NCBI GenBank assembly: GCA_031472005.1
Contig: PZJY01000005.1
Span: 2,356,001 to 2,420,000 of the forward strand
Source: Tetracladium setigerum
Lineage: Eukaryota; Ascomycota; Leotiomycetes; Helotiales
Length of the DNA stretch: 64,000 bases
Direction: 5' to 3'
The first letter of the stretch is position 1. Each line of letters starts with the position of its first letter. This document shows positions 55,604 through 64,000 of the stretch, piece by piece. The notes under the pieces were generated by a model, which worked only from the letters and a program-made list of their open reading frames with translations, searched no databases and had not been told where the DNA came from. The position numbers were made by a program, and so were the translations under genes.

Positions 55604-58600
55604 ATGTCGACACCTTGGAATCAAGGAGGCCAGTCTCAAACGGCATCAGCACCCCGCCGGACGACCAACCCCCTACCGGTCTGCTTCAATTGCGAGCAGG
55701 AAGGTCATTTTGTTGTCGACTGTCCCCAACCATCCCGGCTGAACAATAATGCGTAAGTCTGACGGACTTTCATTCATGTCAAACAGCACTCATTGATCTT
55801 ACATCGATTTTTCGTCGATCTTACATCGATCTTACATTAAGATCAAAGGTGAGATGGTGTTCACATCATGTGCTTAGTGAGCGAAAATGGCTAGAGATTT
55901 GAATTCTTTTGAAAACCACCCATCACCATTTCTCTGAAGCACATTTTATTAACGAGACCAGTGCATTTCCAACTCCGCCTGTTTCCCAATTTCAAGGACA
56001 GCAAACACCCCAACCATATCAACCTCAGCCTGGCCCTCCACAACAGCAGTATCAAGCCCAAGCACAGTATCCTCAGCCACAGAATCAGCAACCTCAGCAA
56101 TATGGACCTCCAGTGCAGCAGTCGTATGGCCAGGTCCCAATGCCTCAACCTTACAATGCCCCTCAAAACTCAGGGCAATATGGTAGGCCAGGATTTCAGC
56201 CTCCACCCTACAATCAGTTCTCACCTCCAACGCAACAACCGCAATATGGTCCCAACGCTGGCTATCAGAATACACCTCAAAACTTTGTTCCGCCAGCTGT
56301 ACCTGCTTTCCATACCCAACCTTCTAATTATCAATCTCAAAACAATGGGTATAATAATAATTATGTTCCGCCTTCTCAACCACCTGCACAACAGTGGAAC
56401 AATGGTCCCCAAGCTCCAAGAAATGCACAGTCATATCAGAGACCACAAAGAAGCATGTCTCATGGTAGCCAGAACGGATTTTCCGGGCCACCTAATCAAC
56501 AACCTTATTCGCAAACACCTCAGCAAAATCATCACCAGCACCGCCAAGGAATGTCTCAGCAACAGCCTGCGCCGGGTTCAACGCTTCCAATGAATAACCA
56601 AGGACCAGTTTCGTCGCAGCGGGCATCATCAGCGTCTTCCTCCGCTGAGGTTGTTGATCAGAACAATACTGGTACTCTACATCAAAGATCAGTGTCACTG
56701 GTAGACACGATCGAGAAACCAGTGAAATTAGAAGCGACGACGCCAAGCATGGAGTTCAAGCAGCCGCCAAATATTATCAAAGAAAGCCCTGACCCCGAGG
56801 ATGAAGAACAACAATTTGACTGGGACTACAAGTACATATTCAAGAAGGCTCAGAAACCCGAAGTTGTTGCCCTCGCTCAGCCATTGGCGGCAATCTTCAC
56901 AACTGAAATGACTCCAGTTCCGCAAATTGACATTAGGAGCACAAGATCGGTTTCGCGACATGCCAGAGTTGAGAATCTCAAAGAATTCATGAAGAGTATT
57001 AGAGAAACTGCTGAGTGGTCATTTGCACAAGAGGACCCCGCATTTGCCGACCTAAAGACCAATTGTCCCCTGATCTCTATTGAGAAGGTTCCGGCGTGGA
57101 TTGCGAAACGACAAGGCCTCATTGAGACCACAGAAGGCGATGCGTCCCGCAAGCGAGCGAGGTCCGATGAACAAAGCGATGTTGATAATGAAATCGCTTT
57201 GGGGGTGGGGGAAGAACTCACTGAAGAATCACGTTCAACGAAGCGTCAAAAAAATAAAGAAGCAATGGGGCAAGATGCTCACATGTCAGAATTGGTGGCC
57301 AAGGAAGATCTGCCAGCACCAGGAACACCATGCCTAGAATCTCCAATGTTGAACGCTTCAGGCACAGTTGGTGTTGAGGAGTCTGATGATGCTTGGGCAC
57401 CCGAACCCGGCGAGGTTGGTTCGATTTCTTCACCAGCTGATCCAACAGAGCTCTTACTTGCTTCTCTTGGGGTGACTGGTGGAGCCAAGCCTCCGAAGAG
57501 CGAGTCGCTTCCTCCCAGTAACTCGCCTGATGAAGAGTCAAATGAAGCGTTTGAGCAGCCCCAAACTCAACCTCAAGCCACTGGCTCTGAGACTGTGGCT
57601 CCAATGCCTCCAAGTCAGCCAAATTTTAACAACCAGCAAACACCTCTGATGAACCAGCCAAGTCAGATATCACAAGCTCCACCACAGGCTGGTTCCCAAT
57701 ACAGTCCTGCTGGCAATTCTCAACATGGTAGTAATCAACCTTCGGTCGCACCATATCAGAATGAACCTTATGGGCCTCAGCGCAGTTCTTCCTGGAGTAA
57801 TGGTCCACCGAATAATCAAGTGTATGGTGGCCAACAGCAAGGAAATCACACAAACTACGGACCTCCAGTCAACCAATCATACCAAGGTGGTCCACAAGGG
57901 CCAATGCCGAATCAACAATATGGTCCACAACGCAGTGCTTCATATCCAAACCCTCAATACGGACCGCCTCAGTGGAACAACTCCCAACAGCCAAATTCTC
58001 AGTATGGCTATGGAGGCAATCCTCCGCAACAGAACGGTCAACTTTATAGCCAACAGCAATACAACTCTTATGGGCAACCTTCTGTACAGGGCCAGCAACC
58101 GTATAATTCCCAAGGAAACCCTCCCACGCAGTTTGGCGGTCCACAATATGCAAACACCCAATACGTCAACCCCTCGCCACAAGGACCACCCCAATGGAAT
58201 AATGGTCAGCAACAATATGGTAATGCTCCTCCCTACGGCCCACCCCAGTATCCCAATGGTCCCCCAATTCAGCAACAATATGGAAATGCTCCTCAGGATC
58301 CACCGCAGTATGCTAACGGCCCAGGAATGCAACAACTATACAGCAATCCGCAAGGGCCACCCCAATATACCAACGGTCCTCAAATGCCAAATGGACACGT
58401 TTCCCAAGGTCAGCCTCAGTACAATGGCCAACCTCAGTACAATGGCCAAACTCAGTACAATGGCCAACCTCAGTACAATGGCCAACCTCAGTACAATGGC
58501 CAACCTCAGTACAACGGTCCACCTCAGTACAACGGTCCACCTCAGTACAACGGTCCGCCTCCAAATCAGCAACAATTCAGTAACTACCAGCAAAGTCCAC

Positions 58601-59119
58601 CGCAACAGAACGGACCAATTCAACACCATGGACCGCCAGCGCAGAGTGGACAGCAACAAAATGGACAGCACAATGAAACGTCCCGACAAGATGAACAATT
58701 GCAGAATGGGTCGCCTTATGGCCATGCACCGGTTCGACAAGACTCTGGCTACATGAGTGCCCGTGGCTCTTATAGCAACGCGACAGGACAGAGCGGCGTT
58801 CAAGGTGGTTTTCAAAATGGCCAATCTGGCCAAGTTGCCCCAGTTCAACAAGAGAACCAGCCCACAAAATTGAAAAGGGAGAACGAGTTGCCTGTGGCAG
58901 TACAGCGGGATGATAGCGAGTCTGAACCTGGTACCCCGCTAAGCCCAACTTCTGCAGAGATTCTGGGCAAGCTTCGGCCAGGTAGTAAAAGGAAGGCATC
59001 TGGGGACGAGAGCAGGAGGGCGAAGAGACCACAGCCGGTCGTTGCTGAGGCTTACAGGTAACCTTGGTCTCTTCCAACGTTGTTAATATACTGACACTTA
59101 ATGTAGTCGTCGCTGGTGA
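55604..59119 (+). CDS. CCHC zinc-knuckle protein with long Q/N/P/Y-rich prion-like region
   Basis: Exons 55604-55752, 55962-59057 and 59107-59119 give 1085 residues. Exon 1 encodes a CCHC knuckle, CFNCEQEGHFVVDC, the single-stranded RNA/DNA binding module. The second exon is mostly Gln/Pro/Asn/Tyr/Gly-rich. It is interrupted at about residues 330-480 by a different block, QQFDWDYKYIFKKAQKPEVV and then SVSRHARVENLKEFMKSIRE...VPAWIAKRQ, which looks folded and includes a basic RKRARSDE signal. The low-complexity region resumes and ends with a Lys/Arg tail before AYSRRW. The last exon adds only the end of Ser and Arg-Arg-Trp. Likely an RNA-binding, condensate-forming protein; that role is inference. 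Confidence 0.8.
58411..58554 (+). repeat. 18-bp tandem repeat, eight units, in frame
   Basis: Eight consecutive 18-bp units each encode (Q/P)(P/T)QYNG. The first six share AATGGC and the last two or three share AACGGT, so the array has two sub-types that arose by separate duplications. Confidence 0.95.
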
Positions 59120-60901
59120 GGGGTTCTCGCTTGGATTCTCCGTGTTTCTCAACCATCAAGATGTAAAATTGCATGTAGTCTTGCATTTAACTCTTGATGA
59201 ACCAAAAGCCTTCAAGTCGTCGGTTTGGATGAAAACATTCTTCTATTCTCTTGACTTTGAAGTTCTTGACATTGGGAAGCTTATTTAATTTTAATTCACA
59301 CGCGTATTTTGCGGCGGTATTGATTGGCTTTTTCTGTACTGGTTCTCTGCTTTCGCGATTGATGAATTCTTGCTTTTGAGCTTTTCGACACTACTGTCGC
59401 GCTCCATTTTCTTGGTGTATTCGTCTTGCTGTTTCGGGGTCTTTTACCTGCATATCTAGAACGAGATACATATGCAGAATGATATTTTTACGCAGGCTTT
59501 GGTTCGTTAAAGAGAGAAAGAGGGTGTGTGTGGAAAAAGCTTAAAGAGTAATTTCAATTTATTCAACATCTTTTGGTCGAAGTGATACCAAGAGGTTATT
59601 CTTTTTGTGTGAAACTGTCTCGTAGTTTTGTAAGTTTTGTGACTGAAAATTATTGGATCTCTGCGTGCTATGTAATGCCATTTTAATTTTCGCCGTTTTG
59701 TCTCTTTATAATTTGCAATGCCCATCTCAGCCTTCGTCGAATTTTTGATCATTTTCGTAATAGCCTTCCTGTTGATACCATTTTCTTTCGATTCTACCTG
59801 GTCGCCTGTTTGCATCTATCAATCTGTCGCCAATATGGGGAAGCTTTGAGGTCGTCGAATCAGAATCGGCTCGTCCGTTGCATGGCACAGTAATGCTAAA
59901 TATTGATGTAAGTTCGTGTTCCTAGATAACCACATGACCTTCGTATACCCAGTCACCAAAATATCCTGCTTGTGAATTTGCCAAAACTTTTAGCCATGAG
60001 CCATCGACTTGCCAACTATACGTATGTGGGATTGCTATTGTATAGAGATGTACTCTGATGGCAGAATGTAGTAAATATGTCATGCATGGGATGCGTCGAT
60101 ATGCTGCGCACCAAACATGCCCTTCCGCCATTTGCGTTTGAAGTTGGAATACTATATTCGAATTCAGCAAATCCTCTGTCATCATGTGGCATTAGAGCAA
60201 AAGATTTGATCCCATCAATATCCTCAAAAGTCCTGGAGGTTTCATTTGGCAGCCAAGATTCGGTAGGCCACAACAGTGTCTCACAGATCAGATAAGTTGA
60301 AACACCTGGCATCGTAGGTATTCAAATAGTTATTGGCTCCGGTCTCTAAGCTTGATTGTATGAAGACTATTAGTCGGGATGCTCCTGATTCCAATGTCAT
60401 TGCGATGTCTTCCTAAAGGCTGTGAAGCACAACGCCAATTATTGAGTTTTCATCGTTTATAATTTATGGTTTTTTGGGGGGAAGTTTCTACCTGTTATAA
60501 CAACATCGATGTGTAATCTCGACATAAGCAATTTCCATTTCTGTTTTTAGACCTAGACAGTTGCTGCTGTAGTCTGAATTATCCCGTTAAGCTAGATTAG
60601 CTAAATCTGAAGCCATATCTAGCGTATGCGATGGCATATCGATCTGGAATTTGATTCTTTGGAAAGCATGACTTTGTCCGCGCGTTTCGAGGCCTTCTTG
60701 TCAGAGTTTAATAACACTAAAATACCTTAGAAATTAAAGTGAATGGTGATATGATTTGACGACGATGGTCACGTGTGGATAATATTACCCAATGGATTAT
60801 GTAATACAGACGACTTCATGGAAACAACTAACGGCGAGCTGGGTGAGGCTCGGTACTCAGGTAGGTTCTGAGTGAGTGAACAACGATGAGAGTTTGCCAC
60901 A
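59120..60901. other. Intergenic region upstream of the HET gene
   Basis: 1.8 kb, AT-rich, no gene supported. A TCACGTGT site lies at 60769-60776, about 130 bp before the HET start. Confidence 0.5.
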
Positions 60902-63162
60902 ATGAATAAGATGTTTCGCTGGGGGTCAACATTCTCCAATCTGCAGCGACACACAATACCTAGAAATCGACCCTGTCTCAGGTTCTTCCAAAACGTTCAT
61001 CGAGAGAGGAGTGGATCTCGATGCCAGTCAAGTGATGCTTTCAGTCACGAACATAATCCAGTGCGTTTGAACTTCGTATTCAATCGCCATAATAGCTTCT
61101 CTACAAAAGGCAAGGAGATTCTTTTTATCTTATTTGTGTTAGGGATCGTCCCAGCCTCAGTGTAAGTGCTCTAGAACCTGGATACTGGCCCTTTCGTAAT
61201 GACTAACACGGAAAGAGCTGCCGCCGTCGTATCTTGGAGTTCGTCGGCATACAAGTATAAATATGCGGCGCTAGCATCTGAGGGATCGTTTCGTGTCCTT
61301 ATTCTAGAACCACCGCGTTCTCGGCCAGTGTCAGTGCCAGAAAGTCATATTTTGGGAACTCCCGTCCACAGAGAGGTCGAATCGCGGATAACGTGTCGCC
61401 TCGTTAATGTTTCGTCATTTGATGAGATAAAATATGAAGCCCTCTCCTATTCATGGGGCGAGCAGAGTTCTGCAGGCGAGGAGACAATACTATGTGACGG
61501 CTTGGAACTACGGATTCAACCAAACCTAGCATTGGCTCTGAAGACCCTCCGCTACCCAGATAGAGATCGAGCCCTTTGGGCCGATGCCATTTGCATCAAC
61601 CAAGACGATACAAGAGAAAGGGCTGCTCAGGTTCCTGTCATGAGAGATATCTACGCAAATGCACGTCAAGTACTCATATGGCTTGGTGGAGAGAAGGAAC
61701 TTGATAGCAGTGCATTCGAGTTTCTGGAGTGGCTATCCGTGTATTTTGACCAACAAGGCAACAAGCTGCAACAATACCCAAAACTATCAAGCTCGAGAGT
61801 TGGATGGGCAGACGTCAAGCTCGAGCAGGCAAGCAACTTTGAATCCCTTGCGACTTTGCTGAGAAGGCAGTGGTTCATCCGCACTTGGGTTGTGCAGGAA
61901 ATTGCAAGTGCGCAGTCGGCAGTTCTCGTACGAGGCCGAGACTCAATACCTTGGGACCTTATTCCGGATGTTTTGACAAAATTACGGCATCCTTTCTTCA
62001 TTGTCAATCACATGGAAGATGAACGAACCCAAGCGGCACTGAATAGCATCTTCGCAATGGAGAGTGCACGACGTTGTGTCAACGGAACCTTTTCGCTCTC
62101 TCTGTTCCAGATCCTGTTAGCCACATGTTTCAATGAATGTAGTGACCAACGAGATAAGATTTATGCGGTTCTAGGCTTAGCAAAGGATTGGCAAGATAAA
62201 GGGGGCCTTGATCCAGACTACAACCCAAGCACAACCCCAGAGGATGTGTTTCAGAGATTTGCGATGTGGGATGTCAAGAAAAACAGCCAAATTCGGATTC
62301 TGTCATGTGCCACTGCTTGCGATGAATCCTCAAATCTTCCCTCATGGGCTCCCGACTGGCGCAAAATCGAGAATCCCCAACCATTTGTGCTCTATAGCGG
62401 GCGTACGATGTTCTCTGCTTCTGGAATCTTATCAGTAGAAGCCTGGTACTCAGACCATGGACGTGTACTCCACACGATGGGCGAAGTAGTCGACTCTCTT
62501 GAAATTGTAGGCTCTCAACCGCAGTTCAGCAAGATAGCGGCTCTGTCGCCAACGACCGACAGAATCATGGCGCGAATCCGAGAGGCCAATACCTGGCTTT
62601 CAGAATGTCATGACCAGGCTGCAGATCTCGGCGAAAGAATGTCAGATGAAAGATATGAACAGTTCTGGCGAACGATGACTTGCGGTCTCACAGGTGACGC
62701 ATCTCCAGTGCCACCAGAGTACGGCACCTACTTTAAACAATACTGGGATTTCATAAAATTCGGGGTGGGCGTGATCGCTTCCGAGACTCAGTCTCTCGAT
62801 GGAACTCTTGTTGTTGATGATAAAAGCAAGCTCGGCATTTCAAGTGCTCTTCTAAACTCTATTAGGAATTATCCGGATGGTATGGCGTTGGCTCATATCG
62901 ACTCGAGCCTAGAGACCTGGTCCTCAAAACGTCGCTTTTGTACAACAAGTGGTGGTCGTTTAGGATGTATGCCCTCCGAGCACAGAAAGGGGATGTGGTC
63001 TGCATTTTATATGGTGGGGAGGTGCCGTACTTATTACGACCTTTGAATCCAGAATCGCCAGATCGCTATGTAGTCATAGGAGAGTGCTATGTGGATGGGA
63101 TTATGCATGGTGAAGGTTTGTCTGGGGATATTTCTCGGCTCCGACACTTTAGATTGGTGTAA
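60902..63162 (+). CDS. HET-domain protein with basic presequence and membrane segment, one apparent missing base
   Basis: Exon 1 60902-61161, a 54-nt intron (GTAAGT donor, TGACTAAC branch, AAAG acceptor), then exon 2 from 61216. HET domains trigger cell death on allorecognition in filamentous fungi and act as NLR-like immune effectors. Core motifs: YEALSYSWGE, LRIQPNLALALKTLRYPDRD, LWADAICINQDD, ERAAQVPVMRDIYANARQVLIWLG. The N-terminus is Arg/Lys/His-rich with few acidic residues, then EILFILFVLGIVPASVAAAV, a membrane-span candidate created by the splice. The end shifts frame near 62980: one extra base links GCMPSE to AQKGDVVCILYGGEVPYLLR and GECYVDGIMHGE, the standard HET C-terminal block. 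Total length is one short of a multiple of three. As given, translation stops at 63046. Confidence 0.85.
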
Positions 63163-63433
63163 ATATGTGAATGATGCAACTTCTCTTTGTGTTTTCTGTC
63201 AACAAGAGGAACTAGGAGGAACTAGAAGAGAAGGTAGAAAATCAAGCATACAAAGATGAGAAGGTAACGGGTGTTTATAGCGTACATAGCTGCAGATGAA
63301 ACACAGAAAACATGAGAGAATTATCTCTGTGTATATATATTTAATATTTTAAAGACAAGCAAAGAGTAATTGCTAACTACCTCAGCGTGCCTATTTTGAG
63401 CCTCAACGGTTCCTTCGTTGGGATAACCTTTGC

Positions 63434-64000
63434 TCATTTGACAAGTCTATCATCCTCTCCGTCATCATCGCTACTTCCTTCTTCTTCTTCTTCTGATGCC
63501 TCTTCACTAGACTCCTCCTCGCTCTCTTCCTCATCGGTCTCCTCCTCTTCACTCTCCTCGGAAGCAATAGGGTCTTCCGCAAGCCAGTCATCAAGCGTCT
63601 TCTCTTTCCCATTCCCAGTTAGCCCTCCGCTTCCACCGCCAGCACTCCCCCACCAAACCCATTTGTTCCCGACGGAGAAGGACCTCTAGCACCCGCATCC
63701 CTAATAGCACTATCCAATCTCTCCCCAGCTGGAATGACTCTCGTTGACTCCCCATATTCCGTCTTCCCTTCTACATCTCTTAACGATGGATCTGGTTCTT
63801 TCCCCGCCTCCACCCAATTTGGTAATTTCTCATAACGTGGCAGGCCGTGTAAACCTGCATATTCACCGAGCACTAAACTGGCCGAGCCGAGGGTGAAACC
63901 TGTTCGACCTTCAGATGGGCTGGGAGTGTGGGGCACCGGTTTAGGCGCTAAGAGCATGAGACTTGCAAGTTGGGTAGAGGATGGAACGGCGAGAAGAGCT
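63434..64000 (-). CDS. 3' part of a probable AP-3 adaptor beta subunit gene (runs off the window), one apparent missing base
   Basis: The visible C-terminal ~188 residues read LAVPSSTQLASLMLLAPKPV then FTLGSASLVLGEYAGLHGLP and LPNWVEAGKEPDP, and after a Gly-rich linker TLDDWLAEDPIASEESEEEE followed by a long Ser/Glu acidic end DDRLVK. The hinge layout recalls fungal AP-3 beta (Apl6), but I cannot see the adaptin trunk, so this is a tentative name. The frame breaks at CCCCC 63647-63651 (plus strand); one added base joins GFGGG to SAGGGSGGLTGNGKEK. Without it the frame ends at 63619. AP-3 sorts cargo to the vacuole. Confidence 0.55.

Noticed and set aside
63403..63612. Basic minus-strand frame KRRRPMRKRARRS
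   Set aside because: It is the Glu/Ser-rich tail of the AP-3-like gene read one frame off.

Overview
The window is nuclear DNA from a filamentous ascomycete (Pezizomycotina; the mix of protein families suggests Leotiomycetes, but I cannot prove the class). Evidence: genes broken by many short GT-AG introns (about 45-105 nt, with a few longer), single genes on alternating strands, no operons, and single-copy fungal housekeeping proteins. Frames were joined by hand at splice sites, and the exon lengths were checked for divisibility by three. I found no rRNA, no tRNA I could support, and no CRISPR array.

Layout. 1-9 kb: MIA40, an OM14-like outer-membrane protein, a low-complexity orphan, a GNAT acetyltransferase divergent from an MDP-1 phosphatase. 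9-16 kb: RAD4/XPC, a small inverted-repeat element (candidate MITE), an SDR reductase and an unnamed protein. 16-24 kb: a small secretory-free S/G/Y-rich protein, a Whi5/Nrm1-type G1/S repressor, an acidic AT-hook protein and a broken coiled-coil gene. 24-30 kb: UBA1 (ubiquitin E1) and an FKBP12-type prolyl isomerase with a presequence. 30-33.4 kb: a long gene-poor stretch. 33-38 kb: AP-1 beta adaptin, EMC4, an orphan. 39-45 kb: a compact block of CnxE (molybdenum cofactor), POP5 (RNase P/MRP), GPN2 (RNA polymerase II assembly) and BUB3 (spindle checkpoint). 46-55 kb: a nuclear orphan, BQT4 (telomere-nuclear envelope tether), RhoGDI and the PPG1 phosphatase. 55-64 kb: a CCHC zinc-knuckle protein with a very long Q/N/P/Y-rich tail, a HET-domain protein with a predicted mitochondrial/membrane N-terminus, and the 3' end of a probable AP-3 beta gene.

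The genes do not form one pathway; this is ordinary core genome with several divergent and convergent pairs. The strongest overall signal is a set of about ten one-base frame breaks in otherwise well conserved genes, including essential ones (UBA1, GPN2 P-loop). They mostly sit in short homopolymers. Consensus-sequence error is the simplest reading, and it matters for anyone annotating this contig automatically. The most biologically interesting items are the HET protein with a basic presequence plus transmembrane segment, the candidate MITE at 12.8-13.06 kb, the prion-like CCHC protein with 18-bp tandem repeats, and the alternative start in the FKBP gene. I did not find a convincing new multi-gene system.
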